A stretch of DNA of 64,000 bases. It comes from Nocardioides xinjiangensis. GTDB taxonomy: Bacteria > Actinomycetota > Actinomycetes > Propionibacteriales > Nocardioidaceae. Shown here in pieces: positions 1-7,960 of this stretch. Positions within the stretch are counted from its first letter, which is position 1. Every line of letters begins with the position of its first letter. A model generated the notes under the pieces. That model searched no databases and had not been told where the DNA came from. It worked only from the letters and a program-made list of their open reading frames with translations. The stretch is from contig NZ_JAFMSY010000001.1 of NCBI RefSeq assembly GCF_017916455.1, forward strand, positions 1,905,977 through 1,969,976. Reading direction: 5' to 3'. Both the position numbers and the translations under genes were made by a program.

Positions 1-335
1 CGCCGCGATGGCGATGCCGGGGTCTCGGTGTTCTTCGATGTCAACCGGGGGCGGTCGGGGCCGGAGTCGTCCTCAACGGCGGCCTGTACGAAGGCACGGA
101 CTACGTGTTGTGGCGAGCACGGGGACTGAAGCCGAAGGGTCAGATGCTCATGTGCTCGTACCGCATGGGGGCTGACTATGCGAAGGACATCACCACGATG
201 TGGGTGAGCCGAAGGTGTCTCGACGACCCAGCCAAGGTGCGCGCCGCCATCCGCGTTAGCGGGGGCATCGATCCGGACTTCGCCCAGGACTGGGTTGGCG
301 AGCGTCGCTGGACCGATTGGCTGGCCCGCGCCTGA
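1..335 (+). pseudogene. 5'-truncated hypothetical gene, probably frameshifted
   Basis: The reading frame ending at the TGA at 333-335 is open back to the window edge. Its last ~90 residues read like normal protein (GGLYEGTDYVLW... ending ERRWTDWLARA). Before base ~50 that frame is arginine-rich and unnatural, while another frame reads plausibly (DGDAGVSVFFDVNRG). A shift in the G-rich stretch around 49-65 would join the two, so the gene is either broken there or carries an indel error. A further protein-like scrap (RALRYFFEWLADKV) sits in a third frame just after the stop, to about base 399. No family is recognised. Confidence 0.4.
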
Positions 336-654
336 CGCGCCAGGGTGGGCGACCGCGCGCTCCGGTACTTCTTCGAGTGGCTAGCCGACAAGGTGTAAGC
401 CCGGCCCTCCATGGCAGGTTGGCGCCGGGTGAATAACGTCACGTCGCATCTGCGCTTACTCCAATCCGGCAGACGAGTAGCCAGGCCGAGAGAGAACACC
501 CGGTCTTGGGCCCCGACTCCGGGCGCTCAGTAGGAGCGGCCTTTTCCAGCGGAGCAGCCGACCTTTCAGATCGAAGCCCGCTCACGCGTCGCCGGGGTCG
601 CTCTAGTTGCCGGAACCCACGTCGTTCGGGTTCTTCGCCTCCACCTCTGGCAGC

Positions 655-1086
655 ATGAGCCGCATGTACCACTCCGAATTGGTGGTGCCTGTTGCAGGGA
701 CCCTCGTCCACGAGTTGCTGACAGAGATGCTCCGCGAGGGGCATGTGGGCGTGTACATGGTCGGCGGGCATGGTCGGCGGTGGCGCCTCGACCAGGACCA
801 CTATGGCCCCCTCGAACGCCTTGACTTCAACATCTCGCAATGCGTGCGCGAGGTTGCCGACTCGATGTCTCCAGTAGACGGCTATCCCGCGCACTACCTG
901 TATCTCGACCGCTTGATTGCCACCATTGAGATGCCATGGGCTGGCCTCATGACCGAGTGGAACCTGGTATACGACCGGGTGCCCCGCGGAACTCTTGTCA
1001 TCTCTGCGGCCGAGTCGCCTTCAGACCATGACTCTGGTACTTCGCTCATGCGACGTCTCCGGCGATGGTTCGGCCCGAATCACTGA
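655..1086 (+). CDS. Hypothetical protein
   Basis: An orphan gene of about 143 residues with no recognised domain. It has mixed alpha/beta composition (HSELVVPVAGTLVHELLTEML, then GVYMVGGHGRRWRLDQDHYGP) and no signal peptide or membrane segment. The ATG at 655 is preferred. The frame also allows a TTG at 607 or an ATG at 664, and no ribosome binding site decides between them. It stands alone, convergent with the minus-strand pair ending at 1110. The function is unknown. Confidence 0.5.
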   Translation: MSRMYHSELVVPVAGTLVHELLTEMLREGHVGVYMVGGHGRRWRLDQDHYGPLERLDFNISQCVREVADSMSPVDGYPAHYLYLDRLIATIEMPWAGLMTEWNLVYDRVPRGTLVISAAESPSDHDSGTSLMRRLRRWFGPNH

Positions 1087-1109
1087 TCCGTCGGCCCCAC
1101 TCGGGTGCC

Positions 1110-1688
1110 TCAGCGCCTGTCGTCGAGACCCCAGACTGTCTCTCCGCGCCGGTCGGGTGGGTCGATGAGGATGACGGCCTTCTGGCTGAGATAGTCGGGC
1201 GAGGATCCGGGTTTGGCGTGTTGGAGCCAGTGGCGGATGACTGTGACGGGTTCAGCGTCGGGTCGGCAGTGCAGTCCGCGCATCATGAGGTCGACGCGGC
1301 GGCCCTGGTGTTCGCGATGCCATGTGGTCCAGCGGGTTGCTTCTCGGTCGGAGCGAGCGTTCGCCATCGCGTAGCGTTGGCGGCCTAGGTCCGAGGAACC
1401 GAAGTCGACGTGTTTGGTGCGCTTGTCTTCGGGGAACCGTCGGGCGCCCCTGGGTAGTGCGAAGAATGACCACACGTCGAGGTCCTTCACCCCGTTGCGT
1501 CGGTCGAGGTAGTGCAGGGCCGCGCCTTGCGCCAGGACGACTGCGATGAGGCGTCCGCGGTACTCGGGGTGCCGTTCGTAGAAGCCTTCGTGGTCTTGGG
1601 TGGCGATCTCGGAGAGTCGGCGCAGGTGGCGCTTAGTGAGGGGGACCTTGGAGCGAGCCGACCGGGCCGTGGTGGTGAGAGGCGTCAC
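1110..1688 (-). CDS. Nucleotidyltransferase-like protein
   Basis: The product is about 192 residues and begins at a GTG that overlaps the stop of the upstream gene by four bases (GTGA), so the two are translationally coupled. A glycine-containing helix (VLAQGAALHYLDRRNG) leads into VKDLDVWSFF, and RVDLMMRGL follows later. This spacing fits the DxD plus third-aspartate layout of minimal nucleotidyltransferases of the AbiEii/MNT type. The family assignment is inference, since the residues around the first motif are not canonical. With the neighbouring nuclease-like protein it resembles a two-gene defence or toxin-antitoxin module. A frameshifted remnant of its 3' end lies at 14104-14258. Confidence 0.5.
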   Translation of the reverse strand: MTPLTTTARSARSKVPLTKRHLRRLSEIATQDHEGFYERHPEYRGRLIAVVLAQGAALHYLDRRNGVKDLDVWSFFALPRGARRFPEDKRTKHVDFGSSDLGRQRYAMANARSDREATRWTTWHREHQGRRVDLMMRGLHCRPDAEPVTVIRHWLQHAKPGSSPDYLSQKAVILIDPPDRRGETVWGLDDRR

Positions 1689-2473
1689 GGGTTCTCCTTC
1701 ACGGCGCCGTCTTCGCTGACGAACCACATGCGAATTCGGGCGGCGTCGAGCGAGGTACGGGTGTCCGCCCAAAGTCGGCGGTAGGTGGGGAAGTCCGGAA
1801 GGGCGATGACGGAGTGCCAGTCGGGCTCGTGGGTGCGCAACCGCATGGCGGCAAGAACGGCTTGTGAGTACCAGTGCCGGGCTTGGGTGGCGGGGTTGGT
1901 CTTCTTTGTTTCTCCTGCGCGGCGGGGGTCGGCGTAAGTGCCGCGGGTGGGGTAGCCCTTCACCTCGATGCCGATCCGCTCGGGTCCTCGTTCGGCAACA
2001 ACGTCTACGCCTGGTTCCTTGGTCGCCGTGTTCGCGGTTCGGGTGATGGTCCAGCCGCTGGCGCGTAAGTGTCTGACGACGAGGCTCTGAGTGTTCGCTT
2101 CGGTGTGCCAATCGCCTTGCTGTCCTCCGGCGCGGGCGGCAGCGACGCTGGTGCCGCTGGACGCCGCGCCGCCTGCCGGTGTCGGCGCCCCGGCGAGGTA
2201 GTCCGTGATTTCACGTTGCGTGGCGCGTCGGAACGTTCCGTGCGCAATCTTGGTCAGGAACGGCGTCTTGGGGGTGAACTGCTCGCGATTCCCGACGTTC
2301 GAGCAGGCGCCGCGAACATGGGCGCGGATCGTGCGGGGGTTGCTGCCGGGGTAATGCCGGTCGAACCACGAGATGACCTCTGCCGCGGTGAAAGGTTCGG
2401 GCAAGGTCCGGACGCATTCGACGAGCCGCTCCCACGTCGTCGTTGCGGTCCGCTCCACAAGCCCATCGTGCAA
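1685..2473 (-). CDS. Winged-helix plus PD-(D/E)XK nuclease-like protein
   Basis: A protein of about 262 residues. The N-terminal ~85 residues (PFTAAEVISWFDRHYPG, TIRAHVRGACSNV, FTPKTPF, HGTFRRA) form a winged-helix-like region of the kind found in restriction-linked proteins (DUF7669-like). A poly-Ala/Gly linker follows. The C-terminal domain carries GVDVVAERGPERIGIEVKGYP with the D...E-V-K arrangement of PD-(D/E)XK nucleases, then a glutamine-rich helix (ATQARHWYSQAVLAAM), as in Mrr-like enzymes. The start is TTG at 2473 or GTG at 2458; neither has a clear ribosome binding site. It is coupled to the nucleotidyltransferase-like gene. A decayed copy of the winged-helix region lies at 7831-7960. 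Confidence 0.6.
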   Translation of the reverse strand: MHDGLVERTATTTWERLVECVRTLPEPFTAAEVISWFDRHYPGSNPRTIRAHVRGACSNVGNREQFTPKTPFLTKIAHGTFRRATQREITDYLAGAPTPAGGAASSGTSVAAARAGGQQGDWHTEANTQSLVVRHLRASGWTITRTANTATKEPGVDVVAERGPERIGIEVKGYPTRGTYADPRRAGETKKTNPATQARHWYSQAVLAAMRLRTHEPDWHSVIALPDFPTYRRLWADTRTSLDAARIRMWFVSEDGAVKENP

Positions 2474-2670
2474 GACGAAAGTGTCAATGCACTGCGCCTC
2501 CGAGCGGGCGTACCGTGGAGTGGTGACACGGGTGGAGGAACTGGCGCGAAACTTACGACGCGTGCATGAGTTGGATGGGCGATGTCGTCAATGAGGCTCG
2601 GCTGCTTCGTTGCACGTCGCCAGCACAACCCCGTAGGGGCAGCGTCTCGTGCCTGCGCCTGTGGTGGGGG

Positions 2671-3000
2671 TCAGTCGCCCTCTGCCCATGCCCCGATACG
2701 CACGAACATCGCCATCGCGGCAACGAAACCAGCCGCTAGTCCCCCCATCCCGTAGGTCATGTGGCCCCAGACCGCCATGTACGGCACGCTCAGCAGGCTG
2801 AGGAACATGGGGAGCATGGCAAGGCCGCGCGGGGGCAGGTGGCGGGGCTTCTTGTATGAGCGACGGCCGATGCCGAAGATGGCGAACAGGACCATACAGG
2901 CCGCGGCCCACGCGAACGGTTCCACTTCGCGCACCTCACAGTCGGCTTGGACGGTTCTCAGTGAGCGCTCGACCGCTAGCCCGGCCGATCGGGCGGTCAC
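2671..3000 (-). CDS. Small membrane protein, N-terminus probably frameshifted
   Basis: This frame encodes three hydrophobic segments (AWAAACMVLFAIFGIG, AMLPMFLSLLSVPYMAVWG, MGGLAAGFVAAMAMFV) with a basic loop after the first (RRSYKKPRHLPPR), typical of a small integral membrane protein. The frame stays open and protein-like upstream of 3000 to about 3147 (YAGAVNIDGTVGENVTARSAG) but contains no start codon. A natural-looking N-terminus (MPSADRQIRAQ) exists in another frame from 3214. A frameshift around 3090-3130 is therefore likely. No family is recognised. Confidence 0.4.
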   Translation of the reverse strand: MTARSAGLAVERSLRTVQADCEVREVEPFAWAAACMVLFAIFGIGRRSYKKPRHLPPRGLAMLPMFLSLLSVPYMAVWGHMTYGMGGLAAGFVAAMAMFVRIGAWAEGD

Positions 3001-3377
3001 GTTCTCGCCGACCGTGCCATCGATGTTGACTGCCCCAGCGTAGGCCGCCTTCGGGATCAGTGCGAAGGGTGGCCCGCGCGCAAGTACCGCTGCCGCAGCC
3101 TCCGCGGGGTACTCGCGGTCGTAGCGAGTTTCCGCCGTCGATCTCGGTCAAGGACTCGCTCGGATAGGCACATGTGTCCCGCTGCGCGCGGATCTGCCGA
3201 TCTGCGGACGGCATCGCAAGTGACGCTCAGTCTCGGCGGGATCCTCCTATGAGCGGTTTGCGTTGTGCCTCCAGCGGTGGATGCGAGCCTTGAGGCCCGT
3301 CCAGGCATTCTGGCGCCAGGTGCGACCGGGTTCGCGGGTCCACTCGCAGAGGCAAGGCAGTTGGCTGGGCTCGGACA

Positions 3378-3785
3378 TCAGAACATCCCGTTGGGGTTGT
3401 TGGGGTGCTCGGGTAGGGGTTGGAGCACGTCCCAGTGTTCGACGACCTTGCCGTTGTCGTCGAGGCGGAAGATGTCGATGCCTGCGTATTCGAGGTCGCC
3501 GGGCCAGGTCTGGTGGCAGTGAAGGATGACGTGGTTGCCTTCGGCGAAGGCGCGGACGAACTCGACGTGCTTGCCGGGGTACTCGGCTGCCATGCGGTTG
3601 AAGTAGTCGATGAACGCCTGCTTGCCGTCGCCGACGTGGGGGTTGTGCTGGATGTAGTCGTCCCCGGCGTAGTTCTCGATGGCTTCGGCGGGTCGGTTCT
3701 GGTTGAACATGAGGTCGTAGAAGGCCTTCACGTTCTCCTTGTTCCTGTCCAGTGGGGCGGTGGCGCTGGTGCCGAGGTCTGTCAT
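3378..3785 (-). CDS. SnoaL-like / NTF2-fold protein
   Basis: A cytoplasmic protein of 135 residues of the SnoaL-like (COG4922) branch of the NTF2 fold. Seen: NKENVKAFYDLMFN at the start, then YIQHNPHVGDGKQAFIDYF, HCHQTWPG and DIFRLDDNGKVVEHWDVLQP, the usual conserved blocks of this family. Members are small alpha+beta barrels often called epimerases or aldol-cyclases, but the substrate cannot be told from sequence. It is the last gene of a minus-strand operon, 33 bases after the sirtuin gene. The secreted protein at 6075-6653 shares the QHNP and VEHWD-LQP blocks, so the two are paralogues at one locus. Confidence 0.8.
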   Translation of the reverse strand: MTDLGTSATAPLDRNKENVKAFYDLMFNQNRPAEAIENYAGDDYIQHNPHVGDGKQAFIDYFNRMAAEYPGKHVEFVRAFAEGNHVILHCHQTWPGDLEYAGIDIFRLDDNGKVVEHWDVLQPLPEHPNNPNGMF

Positions 3786-3818
3786 GGCCGTCCTTCAGGC
3801 TCGTGGGTTGCTTGTAGG

Positions 3819-4715
3819 TCAGTGGTTGGTACGGGTGAGGTGGCCGATGGCGGCCTGTGCGTCTCCGGAGAGAGAGAACGCACGGTCAGTGAGGTCGGCT
3901 GGCACGTCGGGATGGTCGCGGTTGATGCGGATGAGGGTGGCGTTGGGCAGCGCGCGGGTGATCTGCTCGGTGGGCCAGCGGATGACGCCGGGGGTGTTGT
4001 AGCCGGAGCCGATGTCGAGGACGGCGACCTTGGCGGAGGTGCCCTGGGCGTTGCGCAGCCAAGCCTGCAGGTCTCGCCCGGTTGGGGCGAAGTGGTCGGC
4101 GATGTAGAAGCGTCCGGCGTTGACGTTGAGGTACACCTCGCCGCCGCAGTCGGGGCAGGTGGGTACGGCGTCTTCGTCGATCTGCCCGGTCTGCGGGTCG
4201 AGGGTGGCGTAGGCGCGTTCCAGTATGGGGCGGGCGTCCCACACCTCGCGGGTACACGGGGTGTGGCACTGGTAGAGGGCGTAGTCGCCTTGCGGGGTGA
4301 AGACCCGGTCGGGGTCGAAGCCGTTGCGGGCGAACAGGCCGTCGACGTTGGAGGACATGACGAAGTGGTCACGTTCGCCGACCGCGGCTCGGAGTTGCTG
4401 ATAGATCGCCGACGGTTCGTCGCCGAGGCGGATGTCGCGGACGTGGACGGCCCAGAAGCCCCATTGGTGGCGCGGAGGGAGGGGATAGCCGATGAGTTCG
4501 TAGCGGGCGTTGAACCCGGCCTTCTTGAGCCACGGGAACAGGTCGGCGAATCGGTCGCGGTCGGTGTAGTCGTACCCGGCTGCAGCCGACAGTCCGGCCC
4601 CGGCGCCGATGAAGACGCGCTCGGCGTCCGCGAGCGCGGCGGCCGCGGCGTCCAGGTTCTGCGATCCGCGCACCGAGTCGTGATGATGGGCGTGGGTGTG
4701 GGAGGTGTGGGTCAC
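3819..4715 (-). CDS. Class M sirtuin (SirTM), protein ADP-ribosyltransferase-like
   Basis: A sirtuin-fold protein of 298 residues starting at GTG. The NAD-binding motif GAGAGLSAAAG (about 37-47), NVDG (123-126) and two cysteine pairs for structural zinc (C150/C154 and C187/C190) are present. The catalytic His-Gly of ordinary sirtuins is replaced by Gln-Gly (PQGDY, Q142), the hallmark of SirTM enzymes, which transfer ADP-ribose to protein instead of deacylating. The adjacent coupled macrodomain gene supports this. In described SirTM systems the modified protein is a lipoylated GcvH-like carrier encoded alongside. No such carrier or lipoate ligase is seen here, so the target is unknown. The His-rich N-terminus is unusual. 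Confidence 0.8.
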   Translation of the reverse strand: MTHTSHTHAHHHDSVRGSQNLDAAAAALADAERVFIGAGAGLSAAAGYDYTDRDRFADLFPWLKKAGFNARYELIGYPLPPRHQWGFWAVHVRDIRLGDEPSAIYQQLRAAVGERDHFVMSSNVDGLFARNGFDPDRVFTPQGDYALYQCHTPCTREVWDARPILERAYATLDPQTGQIDEDAVPTCPDCGGEVYLNVNAGRFYIADHFAPTGRDLQAWLRNAQGTSAKVAVLDIGSGYNTPGVIRWPTEQITRALPNATLIRINRDHPDVPADLTDRAFSLSGDAQAAIGHLTRTNH

Positions 4716-5536
4716 GGGAGTCGGCCGTCAAGGGTGGTGCGGTAGATGGCGGCGTGGTGGTCGGAGAAGGTGTTGAAGATGACCTGCATCTCGGACTCTG
4801 GGTGCGCGGTGAGCCACCGGGTCACGGTGTCGACGGCGACGACGGTGGCGGCTTCGATGGGGTAGCCGAAGACGCCGGTCGAAATGGAGCAGAACGCCAC
4901 CGAGGCGATGTCGCCGTGGCTGTCGGCGGCGTCGAGGCAGGAGCGGTAGCACGAGGCGAGGGCTTCGGCGTCGGCAGCGGATGGTTCACCACCCGCCACG
5001 ATGGGGCCGACGGTGTGCAGTACGTGCCGGGCTGGCAGGTGGTAGCCGCCCGTGAGGGTGGCGGCACCGGTGGGTTCGAGGTGACCCTGCGCGGCCATGT
5101 GGGCGGCGCATTCCTCGCGTAGCCGGGGTCCGGCGACGGCATGGATCGCGTTGTCGATACACGCATGGCCCGGGGCGAAGCAGCCGAGCATCCGGTTGTT
5201 GGCAGCGTTGACGATCGCATCGGCACGAAGGGCGGTGATGTCGCCCTGCCACAGCGACATCCGCGACCCGACACCCGCCAAACGCAAGCGCGGCAAGTTG
5301 GCGGTGTCGGTGACCGGGCGTTGGGCGTTCTCCCACGCCAACACGCCATCAAGGAGCCTCGCGAGGTCGTCGGGCAACGGGTCCGGCGGCCGCACGGTCA
5401 ACACGTCGGCCAGCGCGACCTTTCGCTGACGCGCTGTCGCGCCGACGGTCTTTGCAGCAGCCTCGGGCGCGAGGTGGTCGAGCAGGTCCACGACAGCGCG
5501 GTCCACTTGCTGTTGGGTCAACTCGGTGGCGCTCAC
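4712..5536 (-). CDS. Zinc-dependent macrodomain ADP-ribosylhydrolase
   Basis: The product is about 274 residues and starts at a GTG overlapping the hxlR-type stop (GTGA). It overlaps the sirtuin start by four bases, so all three are coupled. The first ~85 residues are helical (TQQQVDRAVVDLLDHL). The macrodomain follows: LWQGDITALRADAIVNAANN, then GCFAPGHACIDNAIH, which supplies the Cys/His/Cys zinc ligands of the Zn-Macro class (about C119, H124, C126), and ISTGVFGYP near the end. Zn-Macro proteins remove the ADP-ribose added by their partner SirTM. An upstream in-frame extension to 5611 exists but overlaps hxlR and is arginine-rich, so it is rejected. Confidence 0.85.
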   Translation of the reverse strand: MSATELTQQQVDRAVVDLLDHLAPEAAAKTVGATARQRKVALADVLTVRPPDPLPDDLARLLDGVLAWENAQRPVTDTANLPRLRLAGVGSRMSLWQGDITALRADAIVNAANNRMLGCFAPGHACIDNAIHAVAGPRLREECAAHMAAQGHLEPTGAATLTGGYHLPARHVLHTVGPIVAGGEPSAADAEALASCYRSCLDAADSHGDIASVAFCSISTGVFGYPIEAATVVAVDTVTRWLTAHPESEMQVIFNTFSDHHAAIYRTTLDGRLP

Positions 5537-5919
5537 GCGTCTGCTCCGACGGTCGTCGCGTCGTAGGTTTCGCGAGCCGCGAGCACGCCGCTCATGTGCT
5601 CCTTGGCCCACTCCTCAAGGGCGGCCAGCGGCTTACACAGGGAGCGTCCCGCCGCGGTGAGTTCGTACTCCACGCGTGGGGGCACCACCGGGTAGACAGT
5701 GCGCTTGACCAGACCGTCGCGCTCCAGCCCGCGCAGGGTCTGGGTGAGCATCTTCTGGGAGATGCCGTCCACGCGCTCGGTGATCGTCTTGAACCGATGC
5801 GGCCCGTCGGACAGCGCTCCAATGATCAGCACGGTCCAGCGGTCGCCGATGCGGTCCAGCAGTCGCCTGCTGGGGCAGTTGCGGTCGTAGGGGTTCCACT
5901 GCGAGGTGTCGAGGCTCAT
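5533..5919 (-). CDS. HxlR-family transcriptional regulator
   Basis: A winged-helix regulator of 128 residues. The family signature is complete: PYDRNCPSRRLLDRIGDRWTVLIIGAL, then RFKTITERVDGISQKMLTQTLRGLERDGLVKR and YELTAAGRSLCKPL. The cysteine in NCPSRR matches the sensing cysteine of redox- or electrophile-responsive members such as HypR and YodB, so stress sensing is plausible but inferred. It heads the operon with the macrodomain, sirtuin and SnoaL genes and is transcribed away from the secreted SnoaL gene. Its operator is probably in the shared upstream region, where a palindrome is visible. Confidence 0.85.
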   Translation of the reverse strand: MSLDTSQWNPYDRNCPSRRLLDRIGDRWTVLIIGALSDGPHRFKTITERVDGISQKMLTQTLRGLERDGLVKRTVYPVVPPRVEYELTAAGRSLCKPLAALEEWAKEHMSGVLAARETYDATTVGADA

Positions 5920-6074
5920 GGCTCACTCACTAATCCGGTAGTCAGGCACTTTGGGGTGCCTTATTTCTTTCCGTGCGTCAGTCACCAATAGTAAGTGATG
6001 TGACTTCATTCCGCCATCCCCACCACCAGACCAACCCGAGCCAGATCGCTCCCACCACCCGAAGGAATCGTCCA
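5920..6074. promoter_or_regulatory. Divergent promoter region with HxlR operator candidate
   Basis: This 155-base gap separates the HxlR operon from the secreted SnoaL gene. It is AT-richer than its surroundings. It contains a perfect six-base inverted repeat, AGGCAC at 5944-5949 and GTGCCT at 5956-5961, and a smaller ACTA/TAGT pair at about 5929-5938. A regulator sitting here could control both directions. Assignment to HxlR is by position only. Confidence 0.4.
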
Positions 6075-6653
6075 ATGACCACCGCCTCTCGCTCCATCGC
6101 CCGCCCACGCACCCCTCTGTCCACCCTCGCCGCGACCGCCGTCGGCGCAGTCGCTGCCGGAGCGCTCGCCCTGCCGACGGTCACTGCTGCAGCCGCCGCG
6201 GACGCTGCCCCCTCGGCCAGCCGTACGGCCACATCGCCCGTCCCCGCTGGCGAGAAGGGCCTCACCAGCCAGGAGAAGGCCAACCGCCGCGCCGCCGTCC
6301 GGCTGCTCGTCGGCGCGTTCACCAAGCACGACCCCGACACCTACGCGCGCCGCTACATCGACGCCAACACCTACATCCAGCACAACCCGCTGTTCGACAA
6401 CGGCCGCGACGCCTTCATCGCCGGGGTCACCGCCTACTTGGAACAGTTCCCCGACTACACGCTGCGCGTCCGCCGCACCGTCACGCAGGGCAACTACGTC
6501 GTCGTCCACGCCCTCGCCAAGGTCGACGCCTCGGACCGCGGCACCGTCGAGATCGACGTCTTCCGCTTCAACAAGGCCGGAAAGATCGTCGAACACTGGG
6601 ACGCACTCCAGCCTGTAGCCGAGACCTCCGTCAACGGCAATCCGCAGGTCTGA
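6075..6653 (+). CDS. Secreted SnoaL-like / NTF2-fold protein
   Basis: A protein of 192 residues with a signal peptide: basic start (MTTASRSIARPRT), hydrophobic core (LAATAVGAVAAGALALPTV) and an Ala-rich cleavage region near residue 40. The mature part (NRRAAVRLLVGAFTKHD, YIQHNPLFDNGRDAFI, VEIDVFRFNKAGKIVEHWDALQP) matches the SnoaL-like fold and resembles the cytoplasmic protein at 3378-3785. The ATG at 6075 has GAAGGAA upstream and gives the signal peptide its normal start; the longer in-frame extension to 5973 is less likely. It is divergent from the HxlR gene, so co-regulation is likely. The catalytic role is unknown. Confidence 0.8.
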   Translation: MTTASRSIARPRTPLSTLAATAVGAVAAGALALPTVTAAAAADAAPSASRTATSPVPAGEKGLTSQEKANRRAAVRLLVGAFTKHDPDTYARRYIDANTYIQHNPLFDNGRDAFIAGVTAYLEQFPDYTLRVRRTVTQGNYVVVHALAKVDASDRGTVEIDVFRFNKAGKIVEHWDALQPVAETSVNGNPQV

Positions 6654-6667
6654 TCGACAGCCACATC

Positions 6668-6703
6668 GGAGCGGGCCGCAGCCTCATGCGTGCGGCCCGC
6701 TCC
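6668..6703 (+). terminator. Stem-loop terminator after the secreted SnoaL gene
   Basis: A perfect 13-bp stem, 6668-6680 with 6691-6703, and a 10-base loop, 15 bases after the stop. No long T tract follows, as is usual in high-GC actinobacteria. Confidence 0.7.
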
Positions 6704-6787
6704 AACGATTGGTCCAGCGGGGTGGAACGTCCGGATCTGCCGCGATTCGTCCTAGCCCGGCAATATTCGCGGTCTGTCCGGTCACGA

Positions 6788-6824
6788 CAGCGGGCACCAG
6801 CCCCCTAGAGGCCGGTGCCCGCTG
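6788..6824 (-). terminator. Stem-loop terminator after the secreted nuclease gene
   Basis: A perfect 11-bp stem (CAGCGGGCACC at 6788-6798 with its complement at 6814-6824) and a 15-base loop, 19 bases beyond the stop of the minus-strand nuclease gene. With the stem at 6668 it separates two convergent genes. Confidence 0.7.
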
Positions 6825-6842
6825 TGGGTGAGGGACTTCGGT

Positions 6843-7538
6843 CTACCAGCAGGTGTTCCAGAGACCGCGAATGTTGTTGCGCGCGTTGTTGATGGCCTTG
6901 ACGTACTGGCCGTCGCGAGCAACGGGCTTGCCGCCGAAGACGTACCGCTTGGTGTAGCCGTTCCACGCCTGCCGGTATGAAAGGTCCTTGAAGCCGCCCT
7001 GTCGGGCGACGTAACGCAGCAGGCGGCCGTAGCGGTCCTTAGCGGCTTGGGTGCGGTCGGACACGAGGTTCACCGTCGACCCGACGGGTGCGAGGCGGCG
7101 CAGGTTGTCGGTTGCTTCGCCGTATCCGCATCGGCCGCGCTCGGGGGTGTTGATGCCGAGCATGCGAACGTCGACGACGCCGCCCTTGCGGAGGCGGACC
7201 TTGAGAGTGTCTCCGTCAACGACCCGCACCACGTTGCCGGTCTCGCGGTAGATGGTCGGACCCGGGTTGTTGTTGGTGGTGGGCTGCTGCGGGTTCTCGT
7301 TCCCGCGACCGATGCACGGGCACGGGTTGCTCTCGCAGGCGATGCCGTCGCCCTCGTCGTCGAGGCGGTGCGGGTCGTTGCGCGGTCCCCCGTTGGCGAG
7401 GAAGAAGTTCTGAGCCGCCGCCTGCGACGGGAAGTCGCTGCAGTCGCGGTCGTAGAACGCTTGGGCGGGCTGGGTGAAGGTGGCGAGGCCGAAGCCGAGC
7501 ATGAGCAGGGTGAGGGCTCGGGCCATGTGCTTGTTCAT
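6843..7538 (-). CDS. Secreted thermonuclease-like protein with excalibur domain
   Basis: A protein of about 231 residues. A signal peptide (MNKHMARALTLLMLGFGLA, cleavage after QAF region) is followed by an excalibur calcium-binding domain (DRDCSDFPSQAAAQNFF, then DPHRLDDEGDGIACE, the DxDxDGxxCE motif). A Gln/Asn/Pro linker leads to a staphylococcal-nuclease fold: VVRVVDGDTLKVRL, MLGINTPER, DRYGRLLRYV. The active-site Arg, Asp and Glu pattern (R in DGDTLKVRL, E in NTPER, R in DRYGR) is present, so activity on extracellular DNA or RNA is expected. The ATG at 7538 with GGGGAA upstream is chosen because it gives a normal signal peptide; the frame extends further to 7586. Confidence 0.85.
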   Translation of the reverse strand: MNKHMARALTLLMLGFGLATFTQPAQAFYDRDCSDFPSQAAAQNFFLANGGPRNDPHRLDDEGDGIACESNPCPCIGRGNENPQQPTTNNNPGPTIYRETGNVVRVVDGDTLKVRLRKGGVVDVRMLGINTPERGRCGYGEATDNLRRLAPVGSTVNLVSDRTQAAKDRYGRLLRYVARQGGFKDLSYRQAWNGYTKRYVFGGKPVARDGQYVKAINNARNNIRGLWNTCW

Positions 7539-7797
7539 GATGCTGTTCCCCGTCGGGAGTGGTGACTGACGGGGGCACGGTGTCACCTGTGTGCTGGTCG
7601 CGCGGCCTTTTCGCGGGTGGATGGTACTTAGGTCGCGTCGTCGCCAGTGCTGGTGGTGTAGTTGTGTGGTCGCCTCCGGTTAGTTCCGCAGATGGCTGCT
7701 GCGTGACTGCGGAGATACGCGGAACAGGAATCCGGGACGCTCCCAGTCTCCGTCGCCCGCGGCCTTATTCGCCAGGGGCGCACGCATCATCCGTTGA

Positions 7798-7825
7798 GTC
7801 AGGTGTCCCGTTTGGGACACCTGAC
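7798..7825. repeat. Long palindrome, copy 1
   Basis: Perfect 12-base arms, GTCAGGTGTCCC at 7798-7809 and its complement at 7814-7825, around GTTT. The same core with a different spacer occurs at 25147-25170. It lies about 260 bases upstream of the secreted nuclease start and next to the decayed nuclease-module fragment. A protein-binding operator is more likely than a terminator. Confidence 0.6.
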
Positions 7826-7830
7826 CGCAA

Positions 7831-7960
7831 GGCGTGCATGGAACGTCGTCTTGGCGGTGTACTGCGCGCGGTTGGCGACGTTCAGCAGGCGCCCCGGACG
7901 CGGACCCGAATAATGGAGGTTGTACCGGGGTAGTGCCGGTCGAACCACGGTGCACGTTGA
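7831..7960 (-). pseudogene. Remnant of the winged-helix/nuclease-like gene
   Basis: Read on the minus strand, this stretch gives WFDRHYPG, then VRVRGAC, then after a frame change LLNVANRAQYTAKTTF. These match SWFDRHYPGSN, AHVRGAC and SNVGNREQFTPKTPF of the protein at 1685-2473, in the same order. Only the middle of the winged-helix region survives, and it is out of frame, so the copy is dead. Confidence 0.75.
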
